Shown here piece by piece: positions 53,699 through 62,116 of a stretch of DNA of 64,000 nt. The notes under the pieces are model-generated. The model was not told where the DNA came from. It was given only the letters and a program-made list of their open reading frames with translations, and made no database searches. A program made the translations under genes and the position numbers. The stretch comes from Pandoraea faecigallinarum. Lineage in GTDB: Bacteria > Pseudomonadota > Gammaproteobacteria > Burkholderiales > Burkholderiaceae. Each line of letters begins with the position of its first letter. Position 1 is the first letter of the stretch. The stretch covers positions 1 to 64,000 of the forward strand of contig NZ_CP011809.2 of the NCBI RefSeq assembly GCF_001029105.3, given 5' to 3'.

Positions 53699-53808
53699 CC
53701 TCATTCGTAAATGGCACTTTTGGCAGCTATGTGGTCACTACCCCTTCTTCGACAGCCGCCACCGCGAGGTGAGCGCAAGCCGCCGCGTGAGGTGAGTCAA
53801 ACGCCGGT

Positions 53809-53909
53809 TCTTGCCGTCATTGTCGGCCGCATAGGCAAAGGCCCCTATCGGGTGAACACCTGAGGTGTGCGCCGTCGCCGACGGCTCGGGTTCGGCCGAC
53901 GCGTCCTTC
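53809..53909 (+). promoter_or_regulatory. Shared upstream element, copy C (orphan)
   Basis: It reads TCTTGCCGTCATTGTCGG, CCCTATCGGGTGAACACC, with the palindrome ACACCTGAGGTGT at 53856-53868, then GCGCCGTCGCCGACGGC and GTTCGGCCGACGCG. It is the best match to copy B. It lies 28-128 bases beyond the 3' end of the phosphoesterase-like gene and points away from an IS481 fragment, so the gene it once preceded may have been removed. Confidence 0.55.
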
Positions 53910-53936
53910 TGCCCGCCGGGCGGTGCGCGGCCCTCA

Positions 53937-55898
53937 TCAAACCGACCAAGTCTGTCGCCGTCTACGTATTGCGACAGCACCGTTGGGTGGCGCGTAAATG
54001 GCACACGCGCTGGGCTTATAGTCCCAGTTCTCACCGGCCCGCGCGTTAAGGCCGAGCGCGCTTCTCTTCTGGAGATCAGCCACGCCATCGTGACCATGCG
54101 CTACGCCACAACCGAGAAGCTTCGAGACACATTCACAATCGGCTTGGCTAGGTCGGAAGCTCGTCTGGAACGACACCCGAACCGCCTCGCTTTCCGCCAA
54201 TTGGGCGGCATACTGCCAATCGACACCTTCGGGCGCTTTCCACCATGCGTCTTCCGGAAGATCGTCGGGATACCCGTTCGGGAACTCAACCGGTTCAAGC
54301 CTCGTGTAGTTGGGGGCCCTAGTTTGTATGTCTGAGTTGGCTATGAAGTCTCTCCCCGCCGAAGATTCACGGAGTATACCCATAATCATCGATTTCTCCG
54401 CCCGGGTAAGCTCTCCTTTCTTCTCCGAAAGCTTGATCCGTTTGCCCGCCTGAATATCGGCAACGAGCTTTTCCGGGTTGTCCTTATAATCCGCCGCGCG
54501 CAAAAATCCGCCTGCGTACCATAGGGTGCCGTTCGGCCCCGGTCTTAGGCCTTGGTGCGTGAACAATATGTTGGTTGATTTCGAGAAGTAAGCGTGCCGA
54601 AACACTTTTTTTTCGTGCGCTATCCAATCTTTGAGCTTTTTTGTGCTCCACGCAAAGTCCCCATATGTGGACATTTTCCCGGCGCTCGGGTCTGCCTTCA
54701 GTTGATACTCCTGCGTAACCCGATGGTCATCGTGATTGCCAAAAAGAGTAATCACCCCCATGGCGGCCAATTGCTCACGGAGCCAACATTCCACATCTTT
54801 ATCCAACGAAAATCTATCGTGGCAGACATCCCCCACAAAGATAAGCTCCGTGACGCCTCGGCGAAAATCCAGGTGGTTCTTCAGTTCGCGTAGGGCCGCC
54901 CGATATTCCTCGTTTTCCTGGTAAGCTACAAAGTTAGGTCCGTGCCGTTCGCGCACCGCCCGCGCTTCAGCCTTGAGCAGTTGGCACACAAGCGCACGTC
55001 CCCTTGCGCTCTTGATTCGGATCACGCCAGCCTGAATGGCAAGCATGATCGCGCGAACCGCACTGCCGTCGCCGTCGCCGCCCGCGATCACCTCAGGGTG
55101 CGCACGGCTAACCGCGGGCTTGTCGAGCGCAGGGATATCGAGCAACGATTCGACATAATTTCGGGTGTCCGCGTCTAAATCCGCCGCGATACTCGCCATG
55201 GTATAGGCGGCTTCAGTACGAATCGCCGCGGCTCTCATCGAGGCTAAGCGGGGCTCCGGGTCTGCCACGGTAACGGCTGCTGCAAAGTCCTTGTACGCGT
55301 TCGCGCGATTCTCCCCCCAAGCCTGCCCAATCCCCCCTAGCACAACGGCGCTCAGCGCCACTAACCCGCCGAAGCCCCATACCGCTGCGCTCGACGCCAA
55401 CAAATACGGCGCCACGGCCCATACCCCCACAGCGACTAAAATACCTATTAAAGTCCCCAGCTTCTCGAGCACCTTCTCCGCCACGTCCGGCCCGAGTTTT
55501 CTTTTTTGGACTTCTTGGAGCACTTCCTCGACACCGTCCACCGCTTTAGAAATCGAGGTAAGTATCTTGTCGGGTGCCGCCTGCGGTTGTGCGCAATGCT
55601 GTTTCAGCTCGGTGATTGCCGTTTCACAATTACGCAATCCCTGATCAATAAAACCGCCCTTCACCGAGTCAGTTAAAACTCTCGTTACCTTCGAGAGTTC
55701 ATACGTACAATCCACCAATGCCTGCGACATTGCGTCGCCGATGCCGTTGTTTTGCGGGGCCAACGAGGTGCTATTTACGCTGGCCGAGCGCAGCCGAACC
55801 TGTGGATCCAATACCATAGTGACTAAATTCCCGACGGTGGCGCAGTTCGCCAACGGTTGACACATCACGGTGCGGCACGGTGTCGTGGCCACGCTCAC
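53937..55898 (-). CDS. Membrane-anchored metallophosphoesterase-like protein, candidate effector
   Basis: The 653-residue protein has an N-terminal region rich in Cys and Thr (start 55898, or the ATGs at 55865 or 55817). A hydrophobic pair of helices follows at about 148-190 (LIGILVAVGVWAVAPYLLAS and FGGLVALSAVVLGG), then a phosphoesterase domain. The metal motifs are GGDGDGS (about 273-279), GDVCHDR (356-362), FGNHDD (386-391), FTHQGL (near 447) and GHD late. The first motif normally reads GDxHG; here His is replaced by Asp. The long gap between motifs 1 and 2 recalls PPP-type effector phosphatases such as Legionella WipA. Activity is uncertain because of the missing His. Element copy D is upstream. 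Confidence 0.75.
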   Translation of the reverse strand: MSVATTPCRTVMCQPLANCATVGNLVTMVLDPQVRLRSASVNSTSLAPQNNGIGDAMSQALVDCTYELSKVTRVLTDSVKGGFIDQGLRNCETAITELKQHCAQPQAAPDKILTSISKAVDGVEEVLQEVQKRKLGPDVAEKVLEKLGTLIGILVAVGVWAVAPYLLASSAAVWGFGGLVALSAVVLGGIGQAWGENRANAYKDFAAAVTVADPEPRLASMRAAAIRTEAAYTMASIAADLDADTRNYVESLLDIPALDKPAVSRAHPEVIAGGDGDGSAVRAIMLAIQAGVIRIKSARGRALVCQLLKAEARAVRERHGPNFVAYQENEEYRAALRELKNHLDFRRGVTELIFVGDVCHDRFSLDKDVECWLREQLAAMGVITLFGNHDDHRVTQEYQLKADPSAGKMSTYGDFAWSTKKLKDWIAHEKKVFRHAYFSKSTNILFTHQGLRPGPNGTLWYAGGFLRAADYKDNPEKLVADIQAGKRIKLSEKKGELTRAEKSMIMGILRESSAGRDFIANSDIQTRAPNYTRLEPVEFPNGYPDDLPEDAWWKAPEGVDWQYAAQLAESEAVRVSFQTSFRPSQADCECVSKLLGCGVAHGHDGVADLQKRSALGLNARAGENWDYKPSACAIYAPPNGAVAIRRRRQTWSV

Positions 55899-56023
55899 GC
55901 GCTAGCGAGAACGCGATGCCCGTCCGACAGGTCGGCGGGGGGTGCGGCTCGCCAACGCCGCGTGGGGGAGCGGGCCACAGCCTGCCGTGGCCCCGCCTCG
56001 TTTCGATGAGGCGGCATGGGGCG

Positions 56024-56090
56024 TCTTGCCATCATTATCCGCATGGCCAGTCAGGTCGGCGTCAGGTGAACACCTGAGGTGGGCGCCATC
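56024..56090 (+). promoter_or_regulatory. Shared upstream element, copy D
   Basis: It reads TCTTGCCATCATTATCCG, then GTCAGGTGAACACCTGAGG with the nested inverted repeat CAGGTG-AA-CACCTG (56063-56076), and GGGCGCCATCGC. It lies about 130-190 bases upstream of the phosphoesterase-like gene and points away from it, like copies A and B. A second shared block, GGTTGAGAACGGTTCT (56202-56217), has its partner GGTTGAGAACGATTCT at 29784-29799 above copy A. Confidence 0.6.
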
Positions 56091-56339
56091 GCTGGCTGCG
56101 GCGGCCGACGTTCGCCGCGGCGCGGGGGGCAGGTCGCCGCCCGAGGGCAGTGGGCTAAGCGGTTGATTGGGCGGGATTGGTGGGAGTAATGTAAATAGAT
56201 GGTTGAGAACGGTTCTTATCCGGGAAGCCCCTCGCCGGCCGCACGGGCGGGGCGGGGCGGGGGAGCCGGGGCTGCGCGGTCCTCTGACTGGTCCTCACGG
56301 CACTGTCACGTTATCGGTAAGTTGGCGTACGATGAAGCG

Positions 56340-57072
56340 ATGAGAAAACCAAAATCGCTCTATCACGGCCACCGATTCCCAGCGTCGGTCATCAGCCATG
56401 CCGTGCGTTGGTACTTCCGATTTCAGCTCAGCCTGCGCGACATCGAAGCGTTGCTGTTCGAGCGCGGGGTGATAGTCAGCTACGAGACGATCCGCCGCTG
56501 GTGCGACAAGTTTGGCGCGGGCTTTGCCCACCGGGTCAAAGCGGCACGCCGCAAGCCCGGTAGCACGTGGTACCTCGACGAGATGTGCGTGGGTCTGCGC
56601 GGTGAGCCGTACCTGCTGTGGCGCGCCGTCGACGCGCATGGCGCGCAACTCGCATCCTGCTGCAGAAGCGGCGCGATAAGGCGGCCGCCAAGCGCTTCTT
56701 CAAGCGCGTGCTGCGCTCGAACCCGGTGCCGCACAAGATCGTGACCGATCAACTGCGCAGCTATGCGGCGGCCAAGCAGACATCCCGGCGCTGGCCAATG
56801 TGAAGCATGTGTTTGTCAAAGCAGCGGCTCGGGTCGACAACCGCGCGGAGAACAGCCATCAGCCGACGCGGGAGCGCGAGCGGCGCATGCGGGGCTTTCG
56901 CGTCCCAGCGCGCACGCAAACCTTCCTCTCGAGCTTCGGGCCAATCCGGCAACACTTCGCACTCAAACGACATTTGCTGCGCGCGCCGCTCTTTCGCAAA
57001 CAGCTCGCGGTGCACTTTGCTCAATGGCGTGAATTCACCCAGGTTGCCCAAACTCCGTCTCATACTTTTTGA
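56340..57072 (+). pseudogene. IS6-family transposase (element A, copy 2), frameshifted twice
   Basis: The first frame (MRKPKSLYHGHRFPASVISH to WRAVDAHGAQLAS) is followed by a second (ILLQKRRDKAAAKRFFKRVL to RSYAAAKQ) and a third (KHVFVKAAARVDNRAENSHQ to the end). Indels near 56655 and 56780 separate them. There are many substitutions relative to copy 1. Confidence 0.88.
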
Positions 57073-57201
57073 ATCGCTGTCGATTCGTGCATCGGCTTCG
57101 ACGACATCCCTAAGAGACCGTTTCAAAAAGAGCCCAAGGGGGCTGTTAACCTTTTCGGCAAGCTGTTAACCTTGTCCATCTGAACAACAGGAACCGAGGG
57201 G

Positions 57202-57645
57202 ATGGGCACGCCGATCATTGACGACGAGCTGTGGGCACTGATCGAACCTTTGCTGCCGCCGCCAAAACCGCGACGCCCGGAATATCCAGGGCGGCTACCG
57301 GTTTCAAACCGAGCTGCACTGAACGGCATCCTGTTCGTGTTCAAGACCGGGATACGCTGGTGCGACCTGTCGACCAAGTTGGGATTCGGTTCGGGGCCAA
57401 CCTGCTGGAGGCGCTTGCGCGACTGGCAGAAAGCCGGCGTATGGATCAGGTTGCACCAGCTACTGCTGGACAAGTTACGCGAGGCTGGCGAGCTCGATTT
57501 CTCACGAGCAGCCGTCGATTCATCGTCGGTGCGAGCCGTTGGGGCGGGCGAAAAACGGGCCCGAACCCCACGGATCGCTCGCGACCAGGTTCCAAGCATC
57601 ACATCCTCGTCGATGCAAATGGCATCCCCGTCAGCGCAATCCTGA
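57202..57645 (+). CDS. IS5-family transposase OrfA (element D, copy 2)
   Basis: The 147-residue frame begins MGTPIIDDELWALIEPLLPP and has GILFVFKTGIRWCDLSTKLG and KAGVWIRLHQLLLDKLREAG, the N-terminal DUF4096-type domain. A -1 frameshift in the overlap would join it to the OrfB frame. Confidence 0.88.
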   Translation: MGTPIIDDELWALIEPLLPPPKPRRPEYPGRLPVSNRAALNGILFVFKTGIRWCDLSTKLGFGSGPTCWRRLRDWQKAGVWIRLHQLLLDKLREAGELDFSRAAVDSSSVRAVGAGEKRARTPRIARDQVPSITSSSMQMASPSAQS

Positions 57646-58019
57646 CCGGCGCGAACCGCAACGACGTCACCCAGTTGCTGCCGCTCGTCGACGCGATCCC
57701 ACCCATTCGCGGCGTGCGCGGCCAACCGCTTCTGAAGCCCAAAGTCATCTTCGCAGACCGTGGCTACGATTCCGAGCCGCATCGTCAGCGGCTTCGCGAG
57801 CGCGGCATCAAACCGGTGATCGCCAGGCGCCGGACAGAACACGGCAGTGGCTTGGGCAAATTCCGCTGGGTTGTCGAACGTACTCATGCGTGGCTTCACA
57901 ACTCTCGCCGTCTTCGCATTCGCTTCGAACGTCGGGATGACATTCACGAGGCATTCCTCAAACTCGGCTGTTCTCTCGTCTGCTGGAACATCTTCCGGCG
58001 CGCTGAGCCGTCTTTTTGA
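57231..58019 (+). CDS. IS5-family transposase OrfB frame (element D, copy 2)
   Basis: The frame is open from 57231, but only the part from about 57530 (TDRSRPGSKHHILVDANGIP, VIFADRGYDSEPHRQRLRER, FRWVVERTHAWLHNSRRLRI) is family-like and carries DDE residues. It is probably made as an OrfAB fusion by -1 frameshifting. Confidence 0.82.
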   Translation: MGTDRTFAAAAKTATPGISRAATGFKPSCTERHPVRVQDRDTLVRPVDQVGIRFGANLLEALARLAESRRMDQVAPATAGQVTRGWRARFLTSSRRFIVGASRWGGRKTGPNPTDRSRPGSKHHILVDANGIPVSAILTGANRNDVTQLLPLVDAIPPIRGVRGQPLLKPKVIFADRGYDSEPHRQRLRERGIKPVIARRRTEHGSGLGKFRWVVERTHAWLHNSRRLRIRFERRDDIHEAFLKLGCSLVCWNIFRRAEPSF

Positions 58020-58129
58020 AACAGTCTCTAAGTTGACAACGCCGCACAAAGCCCTGAATACCGCTCGCCTCGCGAGTTCAGGCGTAATGCGGTGTCATCA
58101 ACCTAACGGTGTCCGCGTGTCTTGAGTTA

Positions 58130-59230
58130 CTAACTTTTTAGAAAGTAAATTCATTGTGCCGCATATTGGCACTCGGGTTGTTGGAAGAACGATTTGACGA
58201 GTTCGGGCAGTTTTTGGATTCGCCGCAGGGCGCCAAGTGCGAGTTTTTTCATGTCATCGCTGTTTTGCACAAGGCGTCGGCTGACCTGGCGTTTGACATG
58301 CGCCCACACTTGTTCGTCCGGGTTCAGTTGCGGTGCGTACGGCGGCAGGTAGAACAGCTTGAGCCGGCCATCGAGCGATGCGACATAGTCTTTGACGAGC
58401 TTGGATTTATGGATGGGATGACCATCGACGATGAGGAACACGGGTTTTGTCGCGCCGATCATCAGGCGCGTGAGGAATTCTTTGAAGGTACGTGAGCTCA
58501 CGGAACCTTCATGAATCATGAACCGGAAGTCGCCGCGTGGGCTGACTGCCGAGATCATATTCAACGAGAACCGGCGTCCGGTCACGGTAACGACAGGCGT
58601 TTGTCCAATCGGCGCCCAGGTTGTGCCGGTGTGGTAATCGGAACGAATGCCGGCTTCATCGGCGAAGTAGATCGTGGCACCTTCGGCACGGGCCTGGGCT
58701 TTGATCGCGGGATAGGTTTCGGCTTCCCACTGCTGGACTAACTTGGCATCTTGCTGCCACGCTTGGTACAGCGGCTTTTGAACCGAGAACCCAAGCAGTT
58801 TCATCACGCGACTGACGGAGGCCAACGCCAGGGTTTTTCCGAACTGCCGTTTGATCAACTCGCCGATCAGCGACAATGTCCACAAACCGAATTCGAACTT
58901 GAACTGTTGCGGGGAGTTCTCGCGAACGGCTTGGGCAATCCAGCGCATTTCGTCGGCGCTGATCTTTGGCGGGCGACCGGAAATCGGTTTGGCCAGCAAT
59001 GCATTTTGCCCGCCGTCAGCGAACTTCGCGAGCCAGCTAAAAATCGTGCGAACACTCAGGCCGTACGCAGCCGCCACGTTGGCTACCGCTTCGCCTGCGC
59101 GCACCGCTTTGACGGCTTGCTGGCGCATGACCTGGAGGGTGTGGTGGTCCAGTTTGCGACCGTCGGATAAGCGTTTGCATTTCATCTCGACACTATATCG
59201 CAAAAGTGATTTTACTTTCTAAAATGTTAG
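58130..59230 (-). mobile_element. IS630-family element, complete, in a TA target
   Basis: The ends are CTAACTTTTTAGAAAGTAAA and inverted CTAACATTTTAGAAAGTAAA. TA dinucleotides at 58128-58129 and 59231-59232 are the target duplication typical of IS630/Tc1 elements. 1101 bp. Confidence 0.92.
58151..59185 (-). CDS. IS630-family transposase
   Basis: The 344-residue protein (start MKCKRLSDGRKLDHHTLQVM) has a two-part HTH (VANVAAAYGLSVRTIFSWLA and LALASVSRVMKLLGFSVQKP) and the DDE core TIYFADEAGIRSDYHTGTTW, KPVFLIVDGHPIHKSKLVKD and YAPQLNPDEQVWAHVKRQVS. Intact. Confidence 0.94.
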   Translation of the reverse strand: MKCKRLSDGRKLDHHTLQVMRQQAVKAVRAGEAVANVAAAYGLSVRTIFSWLAKFADGGQNALLAKPISGRPPKISADEMRWIAQAVRENSPQQFKFEFGLWTLSLIGELIKRQFGKTLALASVSRVMKLLGFSVQKPLYQAWQQDAKLVQQWEAETYPAIKAQARAEGATIYFADEAGIRSDYHTGTTWAPIGQTPVVTVTGRRFSLNMISAVSPRGDFRFMIHEGSVSSRTFKEFLTRLMIGATKPVFLIVDGHPIHKSKLVKDYVASLDGRLKLFYLPPYAPQLNPDEQVWAHVKRQVSRRLVQNSDDMKKLALGALRRIQKLPELVKSFFQQPECQYAAQ

Positions 59231-59232
59231 TA

Positions 59233-59560
59233 CACAGGCAACTCCACCGACAAACACGCCTCCACCAGTTCATGCGAAGTTTCGGAGCTATTGATCACGA
59301 AACGGACGCATACGGTTGACTGCTCGCGGAGGGCAAAAAAGCTCAGTTGAAGTCAGCGAGGCAGGCCCTGCCGCCTCCTATACCCTGCTTTCTCTAAACC
59401 AAATTCTAGCTTTCGCTTCGAAATCCGCGCTGTGACTGGTTTGCAATGCTTCGCACGCCTGAAAAGTTAACTTGCTGTTTACCGGCTCGCCAATTATTCT
59501 CCGGGTTAGCTGAACTTTTCAAGCAAACCGGGAAAATTCGCCAACAACCTGGATAGCACC
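59233..59560 (+). promoter_or_regulatory. parA upstream region with inverted repeat
   Basis: No gene is seen in 328 bases. GAAAAGTT at 59461-59468 and AACTTTTC at 59513-59520 are a perfect 8-bp inverted repeat, 40 bases before the parA start. Type Ia ParA proteins with an N-terminal HTH repress their own operon by binding such repeats, so this is a candidate operator. Confidence 0.45.
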
Positions 59561-60787
59561 GTGACCGTAAACGACCTGCTGATCTCTAAGGTGCCTGAGA
59601 TTGATCAATCGATGTCCATTGCAGACATCCGTGATGACATCGCAGCACGCGCCTTGAACATGCTCGAGCTCGTTCGAGCGACAATGCTCGAGCCCTACCC
59701 TCGGAAACATCCTCCGACGTTCACCGCAGCGAACATCGCAGCTATGTGCGGGTTCGACAAGCAGCGCATGAAATACCTCACCACGAAACACAACTTGCCC
59801 ATCGGCACACAAACGGGTGCCGGCCGTGCCAAGGTGTTCTCGCTTGAGGAAGCGCTCACGTGGATCAAGGCCACGACCAACCGCACACAACGAACCGAAG
59901 GGGTCCGCGGCCGGGTTGTCGCCTTCGCCAACTTTAAGGGCGGGGTCGCGAAGACTTCGACTTCGGTTAGCGTAGCACAAAGGCTCACCCTTTTCGGGCG
60001 CAAGGTTCTCCTCATCGACGCCGACCCGCAAGGCTCTGCGACACAGCTTTGCGGCTACGCTCCAGATGCAGAGATCACTGACGCAGATACGCTGCTGCCG
60101 CTGATCTACGGCGACGAAGCAGACCTGCGCTACGCAGTGCGTGAAACCTACTGGAAGAACCTCGACCTGATCCCGGCCTGCAATGCCCTCCAGGATTCCG
60201 AGTACGCCATTCCGTCGCACATCCTCGGCGATACTCGCTTCGAGTTCTGGAACATCATCAAGTACGGCCTCGATCCGTTACTCGAAGAATACGACATGGT
60301 GGTTATCGACACGCCGCCTGCCCTCTCGTACCTGACGACTAACGTTCTGATGGCAGCGGACGCGATCATCATGCCGCTGCCGCCCGAAGCACTCGACTTT
60401 GCGAGCTCGACTCAATTCTGGCAGATGTTCTCGGAAGTGGCTGGCCGCCTGCCGCGCGCGGAGAACAAGCGCTACGATTTCGTGAATATCTTTATGACGA
60501 AGGTTCGCCCGTTCGATGCCTCCAAGGGGGTCCAAGGTTGGATTCGCAAGGCATATGGCGACCGCGTTTTCCCGCTCCACGTGCCTGATTCGAAGGTGCA
60601 GCACGCTGCGCTAGGCGCCCTCTCCACCATTTACGATCAGAAACGGCTGGACGTGGACACTGACGGGGAGACGCGGATGACGGGCGAGCAATACGAGCGA
60701 CTGAAAGCACCGCTGGACGCGCTCTCAGAGTTTATTGACGATCAGTTCTCCCGTGTCTGGTCGAAGCAATTGGAGGTTGAAACATGA
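59561..60787 (+). CDS. parA: ParA-type partition ATPase (type Ia)
   Basis: The 408-residue protein (GTG start) has an N-terminal DNA-binding region (about 50-105; FTAANIAAMCGFDKQRMKYL). The deviant Walker A is FANFKGGVAKTSTSVSVAQR (about 125-144), followed by VLLIDADPQGSATQLCGY and MVVIDTPPALSYLTTNVLM. It moves plasmid copies by patterning on the nucleoid together with ParB. The length and the N-terminal HTH are those of P1/F-type ParA. It overlaps parB by 4 bases (ATGA). A later ATG at 59612 is an alternative start. Confidence 0.94.
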   Translation: MTVNDLLISKVPEIDQSMSIADIRDDIAARALNMLELVRATMLEPYPRKHPPTFTAANIAAMCGFDKQRMKYLTTKHNLPIGTQTGAGRAKVFSLEEALTWIKATTNRTQRTEGVRGRVVAFANFKGGVAKTSTSVSVAQRLTLFGRKVLLIDADPQGSATQLCGYAPDAEITDADTLLPLIYGDEADLRYAVRETYWKNLDLIPACNALQDSEYAIPSHILGDTRFEFWNIIKYGLDPLLEEYDMVVIDTPPALSYLTTNVLMAADAIIMPLPPEALDFASSTQFWQMFSEVAGRLPRAENKRYDFVNIFMTKVRPFDASKGVQGWIRKAYGDRVFPLHVPDSKVQHAALGALSTIYDQKRLDVDTDGETRMTGEQYERLKAPLDALSEFIDDQFSRVWSKQLEVET

Positions 60788-61803
60788 GCAAACTACTCGA
60801 CCGTATGTCGGCCATCGACCCGAACCAGAAACCCGATCCTGCCAATCGCCCGGGTGCTATTCCGCGAAGCGCGCCGGGCCGCATGTTCGAGATGACCAGT
60901 CGGATCAACGAGGCTGAGGACAAAGCCAAAGAAGCTCAGGCCGAGGCCGAAAGGGCTCGGGAGGAACTCAAGGCCGCCCTTCAGCAGCTCGAGATCCTTC
61001 AACAGAACGTCGGTGGGGCGGGCGCGCTGGAAGTCGACATTGCCACATTGGTCGAAGTGGCCGGCCGCCGTCGCAAGCTCTCACCGTCCGAATACGCCGA
61101 ATTGAAAGCAAACTTGGCGAAAAACGAGCTAATGCATCCAATCGTCTATCGCCCGCTTGGCGACGGACGAAACGAAATTGTCTCGGGTCACAACCGCGTT
61201 GCCATCTATCGAGATGAGCTCAAGCGGACCACTATTCCAGGCATCCCATACACCGGCACGGCGAAGAGTGCGGAATTGGGCGCAGCATTTGCGAACTTGC
61301 TCGCACCATCCATGCCTGATTTTGAAAAATTCCGCCAGTTTGAACGACTGCAGTCATCCGGGTTTACCCGTTCTGACATTGTTGAAGCCTCGGGCCTCAG
61401 CAGCTCGCACGTTTCGCGCATTCTTGCCTTCGAGAAGCTGCCTCCCGAAGCACTCGAGGCGGTCGCATTGCGGCCCGACCGGATTGGAGGCAATGCCGCG
61501 GAAGAATTCGCCTCGCTTGCCAGCGCAGGGAACGCAGAGTCCGTGATCAAGGCCATTCACGCACTGTGTGAAAACGAAGCCCTCACGCAGAAGCGAGCGC
61601 TCGAGATGGCTCGTCCGAAGGCACCAAAAGCCACCCCGCCTATTGTGCGCTCAGTGATGGCTGGCAAGCGAAAACTCTGCGACGTAACGGTTCGTAGCGG
61701 CGTTATTGGGTTGCGTTTCACAGGAAAAAGTGGCGAGATTGCGGCGGAAGAATGGGCAGCGAAAATTGAGGCGTTCATGCGCACTCAGCTTGCTGCAGAT
61801 TGA
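60784..61803 (+). CDS. parB: ParB-type centromere-binding protein
   Basis: The 339-residue protein has a charged coiled N-terminus (NEAEDKAKEAQAEAERAREE). The ParB/Srx domain follows with NELMHPIVYRPLG and NEIVSGHNRVAIYRDE (the GxxR nucleotide-binding motif), then the HTH (FTRSDIVEASGLSSSHVSRI) and a C-terminal dimerisation region (KRKLCDVTVRSGVIGLRFTG). It is translationally coupled to parA. Two candidate binding sites lie just downstream. Confidence 0.93.
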   Translation: MSKLLDRMSAIDPNQKPDPANRPGAIPRSAPGRMFEMTSRINEAEDKAKEAQAEAERAREELKAALQQLEILQQNVGGAGALEVDIATLVEVAGRRRKLSPSEYAELKANLAKNELMHPIVYRPLGDGRNEIVSGHNRVAIYRDELKRTTIPGIPYTGTAKSAELGAAFANLLAPSMPDFEKFRQFERLQSSGFTRSDIVEASGLSSSHVSRILAFEKLPPEALEAVALRPDRIGGNAAEEFASLASAGNAESVIKAIHALCENEALTQKRALEMARPKAPKATPPIVRSVMAGKRKLCDVTVRSGVIGLRFTGKSGEIAAEEWAAKIEAFMRTQLAAD

Positions 61804-61808
61804 TTGCA

Positions 61809-61819
61809 CCCTAGTAGGG
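61809..61819. promoter_or_regulatory. parS: Candidate parS site 1
   Basis: CCCTAGTAGGG is an 11-base near-palindrome 6 bases after the parB stop, followed by AA. An identical copy lies 64 bases downstream. Repeated palindromes at the end of parAB operons are the usual ParB-binding centromeres. Confidence 0.6.
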
Positions 61820-61872
61820 AAGCCAAACAAATCAAGCACTTAGCGAAAATATAACGAAATCGGCATAGATAG

Positions 61873-61883
61873 CCCTAGTAGGG
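61873..61883. promoter_or_regulatory. parS: Candidate parS site 2
   Basis: Second exact CCCTAGTAGGG, again followed by AA. The two sites bracket an AT-rich segment (61825-61870), perhaps a bendable or unwinding region. Confidence 0.6.
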
Positions 61884-61946
61884 AATCATTAAGAATCAGC
61901 CGTTTACGAATAGGATAGAAGATGCAGAGATAACATCTAGAAAGAC

Positions 61947-61976
61947 AAAAGCCTTCGGTTGCCGCCGAAGGCTTTT
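61947..61976. terminator. Strong bidirectional intrinsic terminator
   Basis: AAAAGCCTTCGG at 61947-61958 pairs perfectly with CCGAAGGCTTTT at 61965-61976 around a 6-base loop. It has A and T tracts on both sides, so it can end transcription from either direction, and it insulates parAB from the replication gene. Confidence 0.85.
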
Positions 61977-62005
61977 GCAAATCTGGGCTTGGCTGGACAC
62001 CGCAG

Positions 62006-62060
62006 CCGCTACACTCCCCGGGTTAAAAACCGGATGAACTGACAATTCGGAGTGTAGCGG
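62006..62060. promoter_or_regulatory. 12-bp inverted repeat upstream of the initiator gene
   Basis: CCGCTACACTCC at 62006-62017 and GGAGTGTAGCGG at 62049-62060 are perfect inverse copies separated by 31 bases. They lie 57-111 bases before the initiator start. This could be an operator for the initiator, part of the origin, or the stem of a control RNA. Confidence 0.6.
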
Positions 62061-62116
62061 AACACGGGAGCCAGTCAAGTGGTTTGACGCCATTTTCACG
62101 AATGGAGTGATTGGCT

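Larger units (their letters stand above)
57114..58028 (+). mobile_element. IS5-family element D, copy 2, with TAA duplication
   Basis: The 915-bp element runs from GAGACCGTTTCAAAAAGAG to the inverse of GAGACTGTTTCAAAAAGAC, flanked by TAA at 57111-57113 and 58029-58031. The copy is intact. Confidence 0.93.
56299..58043 (+). mobile_element. IS6-family element A, copy 2, split by an IS5 insertion
   Basis: It starts GGCACTGTCACGTTATCGG and ends CTAAGTTGACAACGCC at 58043, as in copy 1. The IS5 element D copy 2 (57114-58028) is inserted 15 bases from its right end. No target duplication for the IS6 is seen. Confidence 0.85.

Noticed and set aside
57123..58049. 308-codon minus-strand frame over IS5 element D copy 2
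   Set aside because: Antisense of the transposase; the same shadow appears over copy 1.
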